The notes under the pieces are model-generated. The model did no database searches. It saw only the letters and a list, made by a program, of their open reading frames with translations, and was not told where the DNA came from. Positions 35,555 to 47,117 of a DNA stretch of 64,000 nt are shown piece after piece. The DNA is from Schizophyllum amplum. Taxonomy: Eukaryota; Basidiomycota; Agaricomycetes; Agaricales; Schizophyllaceae. Within the stretch, counting starts at the first letter, position 1; each line of letters starts with the position of its first letter. Location of the stretch: contig VDMD01000007.1 of the NCBI GenBank assembly GCA_007026445.1, positions 62,001-126,000 of the forward strand. The letters run 5' to 3'. The translations under genes and the position numbers were made by a program.

Positions 35555-36593
35555 CTACATATCTTCCGCGCCCCATTGATAGCTCGCCAGCGTATTCTGT
35601 TTTCGGGTATTCTGCGCCTGGAATAACTTCTTCTCGAACCCGTTCCCTCGATCTATGTGTGAGGATAGCAATTAGCACAGTATCGAAGCCGAATCAAGTA
35701 ACACGTACCGACACCATCCCAGCGATACCCGGGCTTGATACCATACCGATTTGGTGGTGGAGGTGGGCCTGTGTACTCTGGTCGCCGGGGGCCTTTGGAC
35801 TTCTTTTTCTGTTCAGATGTGCGACACATGTGAGTATATGCGCGTATACAAGGAGCTGGCCACGCACCGAAAGAAATGCCGCAGCGGGATCGTTCCACAG
35901 CTCCTTCTGCTTCAGCTCGGCGTTCAACTCCTTGTCGTCCGCGTACCGCGAGAAAGGTCGTGCTCGGTTTTTCTCCATCTCCTCCCGCTGCTTGTCCCGC
36001 TCCGCGCGTTGTACCAGGCCCTTGCCCCATTCCATCTTCGCCGCCTCCTTCTCCTCCCGCTCGCGCTTCAGCCTCGCAGCCTCCGCCTTCGCGGCCTTCG
36101 TGTCGATCTTCCGCCCGGAGGCGTCGCGGTAGACGGTCTCCTGAGCTCGCGCGATGTCTTCGGCTGATAAGTCTTGCACGGGAGCAGACTGTGGGAGGAT
36201 CTTCCTGAGTTGCGAGGCGGGGACGAGCCCGCCAGTAAAGGGCGTCTCGCCGACAACCGTTGGCTGCTCGTCCTCCCCGGGAGGCGGTGTTTCTTCCTTC
36301 ATCGTGCGCTCTCCTTCTTGTAAGGTCGCCCAGCCGGAGCCCTCTTCGACGCGCGCTACCTTGCGTTTCTTGAATTTGCGGTCGGACGCGACCACTGCCT
36401 CTGTGGCATCTTCCTCTTCCTCTTGGCCTTGATCGGCCCAGCTAGCATCATCGTGGACAATGACACCTCCTGTAGGTGCAGGTGCGGATGCGGGGGCCTT
36501 TCTCTTCTTCTTCTTGCCGACTTTGGATAGTATGGCGTCTGCCTTGGGCCCAGACATGTATTTGGCGGCCAGGTAAGCCTGCTTGTCCGTCAT
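35555..36593 (-). CDS. BUD13: Pre-mRNA-splicing factor Bud13/Cwc26
   Basis: Exons 35555-35652, 35709-35808, 35868-36593 give 307 aa. The diagnostic C-terminus is [20 protein letters not shown] followed by FEKKLFQAQN, the Bud13 segment that binds Pml1/Snu17 in the RES complex. Upstream is a Lys/Glu-rich helical region (ETVYRDASGRKID, MEWGKGLVQ, PFSRYADDKELNAELK) typical of the family. The N-terminus (AYLAAKYMSGPKADAIL) also matches. RES acts in the spliceosome to retain unspliced pre-mRNA and promote splicing of introns with weak signals, which is relevant in a genome this rich in short introns. Confidence 0.95.
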
Positions 36594-37193
36594 GATGGCG
36601 AGCGAGGAGCAGAGGGGTTTGCGAGATAAAGGTAACTCCACGGAAGAATATTGTGGATAGTCGGTCTATGAAGTAGAAACAGAGATGAAGCAGAGGTGAC
36701 CGTCAAGTACAAGTTGAAGCCCTGGTGCAGCCCTCATCGGCTGGCTCGGACCGGCATGAGTGCATTGCAGGATGACGCACGATGACTAACCCTGCGCGCC
36801 CACCTGACCTGTGACCTGCTTGTGACTTGTCTTCATCTTCCACGGCAGTTAGTACTCGAAGTTCAGTACTCAGTCTCGGTCATCGACACGCCATTGCTAA
36901 CAAGCCAGCGATGTCCATCTCCGAGTAATATTGGAATAGCTATCAGAAAATCACACCCAATAGATCTGTCTGCTGCTCAGACTGTCATGGAGTATCGTCG
37001 GATCCCGTCCAAGATCCCTGTAGCGGGCCGCCTCGCCCTCTCGCGCCCCAGATCAGCTGCTCGCTGAAGCGCATGTCTTCATATTAAGACCGCCTCTCTA
37101 TGGACCTTTACGTGCCATCTCGGCCGCCCAAGGCTTTTCCCCGCGCGACTTATATACCACACCAAGAGGAGGCACACCCAGCCCACTCCCATC
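36594..37193. promoter_or_regulatory. Divergent promoter of BUD13 and the GH3 gene
   Basis: 600 bp between outward-facing start codons. A TATATA box at 37151-37156 lies about 40 bp upstream of the GH3 ATG. No gene is present. Confidence 0.5.
37151..37156 (+). promoter_or_regulatory. TATA box of the GH3 gene
   Basis: TATATA about 40 bp upstream of the GH3 start codon at 37194. Confidence 0.6.
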
Positions 37194-38446
37194 ATGCTAG
37201 GACGACATCTACCATTACTAGTGGGTTTATTACCCACGCTCGCGGCAGCGAGCTACTCATTTGATGACGAGTTTGCGGACTTGGGCATCGCGCTGCACTC
37301 GCGCGCAGCCAACGCGGACGGTTCCGGTCCTGTATACTACAAGGACCCGTCTGCGGATATAGAGGCGCGCGTTGCGGATCTTCTTCCTCGTATGACACTG
37401 CAGGAGAAGGTTGCGCAAATGTACGCACCCATTCAGTGATTCGTTTTCAGATGATGCTGACGAATCATGATGCACTGAAGAATACAGGGCGACATGAACG
37501 GATGGATGAATCTCACGGACCCTCTCGACAATACGTTAACATACAATGCGACAGGTCTAGTATGCTGCCCTTTTTTGTTCTCTCCCCTGCATGCGCTGAC
37601 ACGCACTGTAGGAGGAGATGATGCGCACCAAGGGTGGCATGATATGGGCCGGATACCAAACGCCGTACGAAAAGTTCGTGTACGGTATCAACATCGGCCA
37701 GCGCTACCTCATGGAAAACACGACTCTCGGCATCCCTGCGCTTGTTCAATCCGAGGGTACACTCGCCATCCTTACTCTCACTCCTTTCGCTGACCGCCCC
37801 CAGGCCTCCATGGCTTCACCAACAACGGCACCATATTCCCCTCCCCCATTGGCCTAGCCGCGACCTTCAACACCTCCCTCGTCGCTGCCGTCGCCAAGGT
37901 CATCGCCGACGAGTCTGAGCCTCTGGGTATCGCCCACGTCTTCGCGCCCGTGCTCGACCTCGCGCGCGAGCTCCGCTGGGGCCGCGTCGAGGAGAATTTC
38001 GGGGAGGACCCCTTCCTGACGGGCGAGCTCGGCGCGGCGTTTGTGGAGGGATTGCAGAACGGGCGTAGAAAGAATGCGAGCGACACTGCCGTCGCGCGCG
38101 TTGCGGCGACGTGTAAGCATTTTGCGGCGTTTGGGTCGCCGCAGGGTGGCTTGTGAGTTCTCCTTTGCAAAAAGAGGAGGATAGGAAATTTAATGCGATG
38201 ACAGGAATACAGTCGAATCCCTCTTAAGTCATAGCCCTGGTAAGTCATAATCTCTCATACCTCATAGGATCTCGCGACTCCCAAGTTGGTGGGCGGGGAA
38301 AGGTCATAAAATTCTCGAAACTCATAAGTCATGGGCAGCTGGGGGGTCAAAAGTCATAAACTAATACCATTTTGTGGCATAAATCTCTCATTTCTGGAGA
38401 AGTACATGTCTATGATGGCACTGTATCCTCTTCTGTACCACATTCC

Positions 38447-38518
38447 AGCTAAGTACAAAATCGGAGACCATTTCGAAATTTTTGGTCACTCGCTGACATA
38501 AGTATCCCACGCCGCCCC
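38447..38518 (+). repeat. Inner inverted repeat, left copy
   Basis: Begins AGCTAAGTACAAAATCGGAG; about 90 per cent identical to the reverse complement of 38812-38882. Confidence 0.85.
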
Positions 38519-38811
38519 GAGGCAGGCGCAAGCGTCGTGCAGCGCGAGTCCATTGACCCCAGTGGCCTTCTATCTGCGTGAGTATATTACCTGCAGCTCG
38601 AACTGGCTGGCGGTCCCGTCATGTCGTGCAGGATGGAAGACGAGTGGGCCTGCAGCCGAGCACGTGGTGGCCAGCGGCCCAGCGCTGTATCAACGCTACG
38701 GCCTTCTCCTGTCTCATATGTAGGCACATCATGTTTGTTCACAGCGGGCAGAGGGACCAACTGTATTCTGAGGGGGCCACTGGTTCAGCGCCGTGCTGTC
38801 GCACCGCGCGA

Positions 38812-38882
38812 GGGGCAGCGTGGGACACTTATGTAAGCGAGTGACCAAAAAACCGCAATGGTCTCCGATTTTGTACTTAGCT
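38812..38882 (-). repeat. Inner inverted repeat, right copy
   Basis: Reverse-complement partner of 38447-38518, with a handful of substitutions. The pair encloses about 290 bp of unique, GC-richer sequence. Confidence 0.85.
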
Positions 38883-41466
38883 GTCAAGCATCCACGAGAC
38901 ACCGTCAACGCGGGCTGGTATGTAATGATTCTCGGCAATTGCCGAGTGTCTCACGGCCAGTATTCCCCCAAATGATGTATTTCCCACGATTTAAATATTC
39001 ATTTCTCCCTTCGCGTAGCGCATATGCCCTCATAACTCATAGCTCAGGCCGACTCCCGACAGGTATGACTTAAGAGGGATTCGACTGTATTGCGCCGGTA
39101 GCGGGTGGAGAGCGGGAGCTTCGGATGACTTATCTTCGTCCTTTCAAGCGCGCCTGCGTCGACGCGCTTTCGATCATGACCGCCTACTCCAGCTACGACG
39201 GTGTGCCAACCGCAGCTGATCCTCGTATGTTTCCAATTATTTTCGCTGAATCAGCTTCCTTACTGACGGAGCTTTGCCGCACCTGCAGACATGCTCATCG
39301 ACATAGTCTGTAACACATCATGAGAGAAACGATAGTTACCCCCTAACAACCCTGTAGCTCCGCGAGGAATGGGGCTACCCGTACTTCGTCGTCTCGGACG
39401 CGGGGTCCGTCGACCTACAGATCACGACGCATGGCACCTGCGAGGACAGGGCGTGCGCGGCGCGTAATGTCCTCGTTGACGGGCGCAGCGGTGAGATGGG
39501 CGGCGGCACCTTCACTTTCTTGACATTGGAAGGTAAGGCTTGTCGTGCTTGGAGCATCATGCATGCAAGGAGCTTACGAGCGCAGACCAGGTGGCCAACG
39601 GTACCGTCGCGGAAAGCGATGTCGACGAGGTCGTGCGGACGATGCTGCGGACGAAGTTCGCCCTTGGGCTGTTTGAGAGTATGTGATTTCTGTTAGGTGG
39701 TCGATCATTGGAATGCTGACGCACTCGTACTTCTTATTCCACTATCATTTTCCTTGCCATTCGCAGACCCCTACCCATACGAGGACTACACCTCCCAGAT
39801 CCGAACACCGGAGACGCTCGAAGTGCTGCATCAAGCCGACCTTGAGAGTATTGTGCTCCTCGAGAATCGTGAAGACGTCCTCCCACTAGACGCGGACTCG
39901 ATTGGCGCGGTGGCACTCATAGGGCCTCAGGCGGGTCGTGTGTCTGTGAGCGGGCTTCACCCCTCCATGATTTGGTGTTGCGACTGACCGGCATGGCGCT
40001 CCCTTGCAGTTCGGTGACTACGTATTCCTCAATGCGTCCGACAATGGGATCTCCCCCGTCGACGGTTTCCGCGCCTACCTCGACTCTGTCAGCTCCAGCA
40101 CGACGCTCAACTATGCCGAGGGCTGCAAACTGTGGTCCAACGATGAGTCTGGCTTCGACCAAGCCATCGCTGCGGCGGAAGCCTCGGACGTGGCGATTGT
40201 AATGGTACGTCGCCATGATCTTGCTGCAAGTGCGCGCCGGTTGTGACACCTGCTCAGGTCGGTACCTGGACCCTCGACCAGACCAACCTCTGGACGCCAG
40301 GGCAGAACGCAACGACGGGCGAGCACGTCGACATGTCCACCCTCGCACTCCTTGGTGCCCAACTCCGCCTGGCGCAGGCCGTTCACGCCACCGGCGTACC
40401 CACTATAGTCGTGCTCGTCAGCGGGAAACCCGTCGCGGAGCCGTGGATCCAAGCGACGCCGGCCGCAGTGCTGCAGCAGTTCTATCCAGGCGAACTCGGC
40501 GGGCTCGCGCTGGCAGAGATTGTCTTCGGCGCGCACTCACCGTCGGGGAAGCTGCCGGTGTCGTATCCGAGGAGCGTTGGCACAACGCCTGCGTTCTATA
40601 ACTATCTGAAGGGCGCGCGGCCGATCGATGCGGGGAGCGTGCTGGATGACGGGACGCTGATGTTTGGGCATCAATATGTGCTGGACTCGCCTGTGCCGCT
40701 GTGGTCGTTTGGTCGTGGATTGAGCTACACGACGTTCAATTAGTGGGTATTCGTGATTCGGGAAAGCCACATGAACATGAACTGATGCACTCAACAGCAC
40801 GGACCTTATGGTACCCACGAACATCGGCACGGCGGACGACTTCGAGGTGACGGTCACGGTGCACAATACGGGCTCTCGAAACGCAGCGGAGACGGTGCAG
40901 GTCTACATGACAGACGTCTACAGCTCGGTTGTGACGCCGAACCAGGAGCTGGTCGGCTTTGCGAAGGTGTTCCTCGCGTGAGTTTTTCGCCTATTCCTTG
41001 TTTATCTATATCCCTCGAGCTCATGACATCTTCTCATTCGACAATATGCAGGGCTGGCGCATCTCAGACAGTCACGATCCCAATTCTCAGCGAACAGCTG
41101 GCGGTGTGGAGTACGCGCGGGACGTGGGTAGTGGAGCCTGGGGCATCTACGTTGAAAATTGGCACGAGCGAGGAAGCGTACATGACTACCACGTTGACCG
41201 TTGTATGATGTGGACAGAAGAACTTGTACGCTGCGAAGAAGCCGAGCACGACAATGTCTGTATGTCCTGTCCTAGTAGTGTCGAAGGGAATGCGACCAGG
41301 ATTGGATATTGGATGATTGCCTTGTCCCGAAGTGAATTTCATTAGGGAAATGCGATGGCCTACGTTCAAGTTCTGTTCACGCCATCTGCCCAGCGCCCGT
41401 GCTCTGAGTTGGGATTGATATTTCGCGTGCATGCAGAGGCGCAAATAGCCCAAGCTTATTGGCTGT

Positions 41467-42219
41467 CTACACGGAAAAGGCCGGCTGCTCCTCACCACCC
41501 TGCGCTAGCCGCAGTCTCTCTTGCGCCTGCCGAATCTGCTCGCGGCGGAGCTGGGCGAGGGCAGTCTCCGTGAAAGCCTGTACAAAGGGCAGACAGTGAG
41601 CATCTGACTTCGAAGTCGTAGCTGCGGTATACGCACCTCGGTGAACATGTACCCGGAAACAAGCCCTGCAGCTGAAGGGAGAGTACTTGAGCTGCCGAAA
41701 GGTGCCTGTTAGTGAACTCAGTACGCACCGATGCCACTAAACAGAGAGGTCTTCGGGCCAAATTTGAAGAGTCGGCTACCGATGACCGCTGCAAAAGATG
41801 GCCGCGAGATGAAAAGGACAGCAATCAACACACTCAGAGTCGCGCGAGGAGGGGCATACTGCTTACAAGAGACTAGACCGCCAGTGAGTCCAGCGAACGC
41901 ACCCTCTTTCTGCGCTTCCTGTATAATGTCAACTCATCAGTAATTTTTTCTGAGGTATACTCAAGTTGCGCCACTGGCAGAGAGCAGGCGCTATAGCTTT
42001 AGGCTTGACACTCACCTTGATTACCCGCTCGGTCGCATCGGCGGGTAGTGGTTGTACGGGCTTGTCGGAATTGATACCCTACAGCATGTGCCATGAGCCA
42101 GAGTCATAACATACGAAGGACAGATTAAGCAACCGCAACCGCATCGGACTACTCGTGCACTAAATAGGAATACCCACGAAAATGGTAGGCCGGTCCGTGC
42201 CGGAAGGTGCACCGCTCAT
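41467..42219 (-). CDS. Small glycine-zipper-like conserved protein of unknown function
   Basis: Six tiny exons (41467-41577, 41637-41665, 41729-41788, 41867-41918, 42016-42078, 42178-42219) join to 118 aa. The protein has a Gly/Ser-spaced hydrophobic centre (GAFAGLTGGLVSSVIGSRLF, then SGIGLVSGYMFTEAF), suggesting one or two membrane helices that pack by glycine zippers, and a charged C-terminal helix (LAQLRREQIRQAQERLRLAQ). The small size and layout resemble mitochondrial inner-membrane assembly proteins, but I recognise no specific family. Every junction has a GT-AG intron and the frame closes, which supports a real gene. Confidence 0.7.
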
Positions 42220-42631
42220 ATTGGCGACAGGGAAAGCCTGGGGAGAGCAGACCAGGAGCAGATGCCAGCGGGCGCCTCGTGATCCGACTTTGCAGTGACG
42301 GTTGAAGCCAGGTTCTGGAAGCAGAGCACGCTGAACGGGGAGGGAGTTGGTGACGGAAGCCACACGGTCACATGATACCGCTCAAGTTCAGTTTGATGGC
42401 AGCTTGACGCGTCGGATGGTACAAGTCGAGCTAAAGCGAATGTGCGATTGCGTTCTGCATGCATCTATCGGTATACCGTGGGAGCCCTATTAAGGTATGA
42501 TAATAATACGTAGTACACAAGGTTGTTACCCACCACGCTGCCGACGGCGCTCAGATTTTGCGCGGCAGCGTGTCCATCGTCCGGCCAAGCAGCGGCCCTT
42601 TCCTCCTCGTAGCCCCGGGGGTTGACACAAT
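42220..42631. other. Intergenic region, nothing recognised
   Basis: Promoter of the small zipper protein and 3' flank of the sterol desaturase gene. Confidence 0.4.
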
Positions 42632-43757
42632 CTACCTGCTCTTCTCGTCCTCGACGTCCTTGATGTCCTTTAACGGGTCGAATGCCAGATCCGGGTGCTT
42701 GTAAGAGCCGCCAGCGCGGTCCGACCATGTGAAGTACTGGCCATAGTTGACGGTGAAGTAGATATGGTGCAGGGTGTGGTGCGCGGGGCCGTTGATGATG
42801 CTCTCAAGCGGATGCCCGGTTATCATATCAGAGTCGTGAATCTCCAGCTAATGTCAGTATGAACTATATTGAGATGAAAAAGCGCACTCACGAATATGCT
42901 CCAGAAGTTAACGAAGACGAAGAGGCCGAGGTAGAGATAGCGGTGCAGGGGGAAGAGGAAGATGAAGATGTGGTACGGCAAAGACTGGATCCAACCATCC
43001 ACGGGGTGGAACGCATGCGACGCAAACGGCGTAGGGACTAGGGAGCTTGAGTCAGTACGAAAGGGGGAGGGGAGGACGGGATTCGGTACTCACTAATCCA
43101 CTTGTGGTGGGGCTTGTGTAGTGTGCGATAGATAATAGGAATGTGCAACCAGCGGTGGGCCCAGTAGATGCCGAAGTCGGTGAACACCAGGAAGCTAAGG
43201 AGGTGATCAGAAATGCTTCGGCCAGAGGAAGCTGCGGCTTCAACTTACAAGATCACCGAGAAGATGAGGTACGTCCACCCATACGTGTCAACGCCGTCGT
43301 AGAGCCGGCTGTAGCCCATAACCTCAAACTGGAATATGGGTAGCGTGAGGAGCGTCATGACGGGGAATGCGCGCAGGCTCGTGTCGATCTCCATCCGGAC
43401 CTGGTCCTTGAGAAACCTGGGATGGCGCATCATGCGCTTGTCGAATATGTAGTTGTACGACAGGTATGCCGTCACAAAGTACAGCAGGTGAATGCCGACG
43501 AGCGTGAGGACCGTGATAGAGAGGAGCTGTCGGGGGACGTAGTCGCGCGGCCAAGCGGATGCAGCCTCGTACGCGGCGATCTCGGGGAGCGGCGGATGAG
43601 GGAGGTGCGAGACAAGCTGAGTCCATCTCGAGGGGACGAGCGTGCTGTTCAGTCCCTCGTATGCCTCCGAGGTGGTCGCGAAGGCCGACAGCGGTACGAG
43701 CTTTGCCCAGACCTGGTCGAGCAGGTACTGGTCGGCGAGGGGGAGGATGACATCCAT
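42632..43757 (-). CDS. ERG3: Sterol C5-desaturase (ERG3 family)
   Basis: Exons 42632-42847, 42892-43037, 43094-43194, 43249-43757 give 323 aa. The three histidine boxes of the fatty acid hydroxylase/sterol desaturase superfamily are present: HRWLH (about 183-187), HKPHH (about 196-200) and HHTLHH (about 275-280). Between them are ER membrane helices ([40 protein letters not shown]). The sequence [19 protein letters not shown] is typical of C5-desaturases, which introduce the delta-5 double bond in ergosterol synthesis. Length fits the family. A paralogue with another sterol or lipid substrate cannot be excluded. Confidence 0.92.
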
Positions 43758-44209
43758 TGCGAGACTGCGGGTATTGACGGACGGCCGCTGTGGTCTTTCT
43801 CGCGCTGGAATGTGGGGCGCTCGGCGGGGGAGGGGCGCACTGGCGGTGTAGAACAAGGAGCTCCGCCTGGTTGCGGCTTTATATTCTCGATCCAAATGTC
43901 AGGCCACTTTTTTGGGCGTAGTAATTTGAGCTGACGCATCTAATCTCGGTCCGGCCGGGGCATCGGCCAGGCGTGCCCATTTACTTTCGAACAATAGTTA
44001 AAACCGTACGACGCACGGAAATTCTAGCATCCAAGTTGTATTGTATGGAAGGGGGCCTCTGCAAAGCAATACACCTGCGTGCTGCAGAATTTTGTGACTG
44101 CGACAAGACACAATGACAAAATCAACGTAACTATGGCCCGGTACAAGCGGACTGGATTGATGGCACTAAGACATTATCTTATCTTATCTTATCGCCTTCA
44201 TGTTCATGA
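43758..44209. other. ERG3 promoter and aldo-keto reductase 3' flank
   Basis: A TATAAA on the minus strand at 43878-43883 lies about 121 bp upstream of the ERG3 ATG. At 44173-44192 a short TTATC tandem repeat (four copies) sits in the aldo-keto reductase 3' flank. Confidence 0.5.
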
Positions 44210-45587
44210 TCAGCTTTCGCCCTCCCCCTTCCACCCTTCCTCTCCATGCCAGTCTTTCAAAGCAATGCAGTCACGAGTGGATACCCACTCAGCTGGCATG
44301 CGGCCTCCAGCCACAGCTGCATTGTCGACTGCGTCCCGCAAAGCTGTCCGCTCGTCGCCGTTGAGCGTGATTTCAGCGCCGCGAGCGTTCTCCTCCGTGC
44401 GCTCTATACCGCGACTACCAGGGATGGGAATCACTAAAAACTCAGAGTCAGAAATTACAGCCATGATGCGCTGAGCAAGAATATATGAGACACTCACTGT
44501 CCGGATGCTCCGCCAGGATCCAAGCGAGTGCGATCTGCGCCGGCGTCGCGCCATGCATTCGCGCCACCTCACGGAACTTCTCCATCAGTTCGAGATTCTT
44601 GGGGAAGTTCTCTGCGGAGAAGCGAGGCAACAGGCGACGAATGTCTCCCTCAGGAAAGTCATCTACGGATCTGTATCTGCAACACCCGACTGAGCAAACC
44701 ACGAAGCCAGATACGAATGCCACTTACTTTCCAGATATCATACCACGGCCGAGGGGGGAGTAAGCGACGACGCTAACACCGAGACTGCGCGCGTAGTCGA
44801 TGAAGCCATCCTTCTCAATCTCCGTTTCTGCACTTGCGTTAGCACCTGACCGTCTGAGGTCTCAGACTTCCGCTCACCAAATGGACTATACTCCATCTGG
44901 GCGCAGACGACCTTATCCCCCATGCCGTTCACCGCCTTGGCGCGTTTAAGCACGTCCTTGCTGCACTCGCTCAAGCCGATATACTTGATCCGCCCCGACT
45001 CGATGTACGGGCGAAATGTCTCCATCACGACTTCGATGGGCACCTGCGGGTCGACGCGATGCTGATAAAAGAGGTCTATGTAGTTCGTTTGCAGATGCGC
45101 GAATGCCTGCTCGATCTGTCGCTGAAGAGTAGACGGCCGTGAGTCGCAGTAGGTCAGAGTGCCGGACCATTTTGTGGCAAGGAAAATATCGGCGCGACGC
45201 CCAGTGGTAGCAAACCATTTGCCGATGGTGGCCTCGCCTTGAGATAATCGATCAGTAAATGGTGACAGGGTTTAAAACACATGCGCCTCACTAGAGCCAT
45301 ATATTTCAGCAGTGTCCTGCAATGGCCTCAGATTCGATTCATCGTACTCCTTGCAGTGAGAGGAAAGCGCACCCAGAAAGTGAGGCCACGGTCAGCGCAA
45401 TATGTGAGTGTATTAAACGCCTCGGTCTCATTCGACGTTCCGTAGAATGCGCCGAGGCCTGGCAAGGGTCAGCGTACGTGCAGCAGAACAAGCAAGCGGA
45501 CTCGCCCATAGCACCATATCCGATCGCGCTGACCATAGGGCCATTGGCACCGAGGCGACGTTGCGGGTAAGTCGTCTTTGTAGACAT
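44210..45587 (-). CDS. Aldo-keto reductase
   Basis: Exons 44210-44433, 44498-44676, 44728-44827, 44878-45237, 45292-45316, 45373-45458, 45506-45587 give 351 aa. The catalytic tetrad of the superfamily is visible: Asp and Tyr in WDTAEIYG, Lys in LATKWS and His in LFYQHRVDP. Cofactor and barrel motifs follow: YIGLSECSKDVLKRA, QMEYSPFETEIEKDG, VVAYSPLGRGMISGK, TPAQIALAWIL and the NADP-binding MIPIPGSRGIERTEEN. The family reduces aldehydes and ketones with NADPH; the substrate is unknown. Intron 1 uses a GC donor. Divergent from HFI1; a TATATAA box lies about 89 bp upstream. Confidence 0.94.
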
Positions 45588-45928
45588 AGCTAAGGGGTGA
45601 CCGGCGAAGATGAGCAAGTAACCGTAGTGGGTGTAGGGTGCTTGTTTAGCCCGCGTCTTCCGCCCCTCGACTTGCTTATATATGTGCGGCGTACGTCATC
45701 GCAGCCATTGTCGAGTAGGCATCGAGTAGGCGCCGTGTCCTCTTCATGCCGCACGGCAGAGGATGACAACAGCCAGTAAGTAGGTACAAGCATTGTCCGA
45801 ATCGGAGACCTTGCTCGACAAGGCCACGCCGTGACGCGCAACCATCAATCACGTGCTAATCCTTTCTCGGCTTCTTCCGAAATCAACAACGCGCTTGGTC
45901 CGCGGGTTTTACCTCTTGGCCTCCGACC
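45588..45928. promoter_or_regulatory. Divergent promoter of the aldo-keto reductase and HFI1
   Basis: 341 bp; TATATAA on the minus strand at 45676-45682 faces the reductase. A TCACGTG-like E-box lies near 45850 on the HFI1 side. Confidence 0.5.
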
Positions 45929-47117
45929 ATGTCGCTGGACTCGACGCCCAACCTGAAAGCTCAGCTAACTTCCCATCTTGGAGAACGCTCCAGGTCATAC
46001 TTTGAGCTCCTGACAGCATACGTCGCAGCCAAAATCTCGCGCACAGAATTCGAGACTGAAGTGCGCAAGATTTTGGACACGCCTTACCTCAGTAAGGCCA
46101 CCGGTAGTTGCCTTCCCTGCCACTCATTGACGGTGGCCAACTACAGTCCAACTACACAACTCTCTGGTCATCTCCTTATTTGATGCTATAGCTTACAAGC
46201 AACGCCCACCGTCGCCCTCACGCGACGCCCCGAAGCCGCCACCCCGTAAGCGGCGGCGCGTGCTGCCGTATCAGGGACCCGACACACCTGACGAGGACCT
46301 CACGTACCGGTCCTCTCGCCTCAAGAAATGGAGTTTAGGCGTCGGTCAACAGGAACGCGAGCGGCTTCGTGCTCTGAACTCCTTGCCGCCACCGCTGGAC
46401 CCGCCTCGGCCTCGTCCCGACACGGACGAAATAGCTCGCGAACGCGGTGTTATACGACTACTTGAGCGCGGCGGTAAGTATGATACTTTTTTGAGGCTTC
46501 GTACTGAAGTTGTCACCTGCAGATCCGCCTGGCAGTCGTCTGCCTGTAAATCTGGCGTCTGTTTCTCGAGCGCCCACTGTGCAGCATATCGCGGACCGCG
46601 TGAACTTGATATGCGCGCAGAGCAACATCGGCCCGCCTTCTCGTCAGGTACCGCTGTTGATCAATCTTGCTTGCGAGGTTTGAACTTCATCTACCTACTT
46701 TGAGTGCTTCCCGACTAACGCACCGCTAGGTCAAGCTCAAGCAGCTGATAGCGCAAGCTCTGGCTCTCACTTCGTCATCTCATGCTATCTCCTCTATCAA
46801 CGCCTCCAAGTCTTCCTCCCGTGTAAGAATTTCCGTGATATCTCACTATAACAACTCATGACCCGTTGCAGGCCTCCGTTGGCAAAGTGCTAACACGAGA
46901 TTCCTTCCGCGCCCTATTTGCTGTCGCGCCGTCGACATTGCCGAACCAGAGCGCCGCGGCAACTGAGCTGTTCGTCGGCGACGCAACAGAGAAGTACAAC
47001 TGGGACGCCGATGTACCGTTGCTGCGAGATCGTGAAGTCAACGATCCTCGTTGGCAGACGGTGGCAATTTTGGCCGAACGCAGTACGGTGCGGGAAGCCC
47101 TGGCGAGTGCGCAATGA
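45929..47117 (+). CDS. HFI1: SAGA complex subunit Hfi1/Ada1
   Basis: Exons 45929-46091, 46147-46473, 46523-46677, 46730-46822, 46872-47117 give 327 aa. The N-terminus (LKAQLTSHLGERSRSYFELL, then AAKISRTEFETEVRKIL and LHNSLVISLFDAIAY) is the SAGA-Tad1/Hfi1 helical domain; a basic Pro-rich segment (PPRKRRRVLPYQGPDTPDED) and a histone-fold-like region (VQHIADRVNLICAQSNIG) follow. Hfi1 pairs with Taf12 and holds the core of the SAGA coactivator. The C-terminus resembles the fungal family end (RDREVNDPRWQTVAILAERS). A neat match in domain order and size for basidiomycetes. Confidence 0.9.

Larger units (their letters stand above)
38210..39087. mobile_element. 878-bp non-autonomous DNA transposon, Tc1/mariner-pogo type
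   Basis: Both ends begin CAGTCGAATCCCTCTTAAG and stay identical for 24 bp as inverted repeats (38210-38233 and 39064-39087). The element is flanked by TA on both sides (38208-38209, 39088-39089), the target duplication of the Tc1/mariner/pogo superfamily. It carries several GTCATA-like subterminal motifs and an inner inverted repeat pair of about 72 bp. No open frame in it resembles a transposase, so mobility must depend on an enzyme elsewhere. It sits 5 bp inside an exon of the GH3 gene. Confidence 0.92.
37194..41208 (+). pseudogene. GH3 beta-glucosidase gene interrupted by a transposable element
   Basis: Exons 37194-37420, 37481-37559, 37612-37756, 37804-38152, 38205-38209 plus 39090-39224 (split by the element), 39289-39305, 39358-39532, 39586-39678, 39767-39945, 40010-40204, 40258-40742, 40798-40977, 41052-41208. 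Leaving out 38210-39089 gives an 806-aa frame with no other lesion. Signal peptide (LPLLVGLLPTLAAA), GH3 N-domain (LAATFNTSLV, RWGRVEENFGEDPFL, ATCKHFAAFGSPQGG), predicted nucleophile Asp about 333 in FVVSDAGSVDL, GH3 C-domain (VSGKPVAEPW, GAHSPSGKLPVSYP) and a fibronectin-like C-terminus. As it stands, the element places stops and a frameshift in the NIAP segment, so the enzyme should be lost unless the element is spliced or excised. Confidence 0.9.

Noticed and set aside
38152..39090. Treating the inserted element as one long natural intron of the GH3 gene
   Set aside because: No acceptor near its right end keeps the reading frame, because the terminal repeat carries an in-frame TAA. The TA duplication with perfect inverted ends fits transposition instead.
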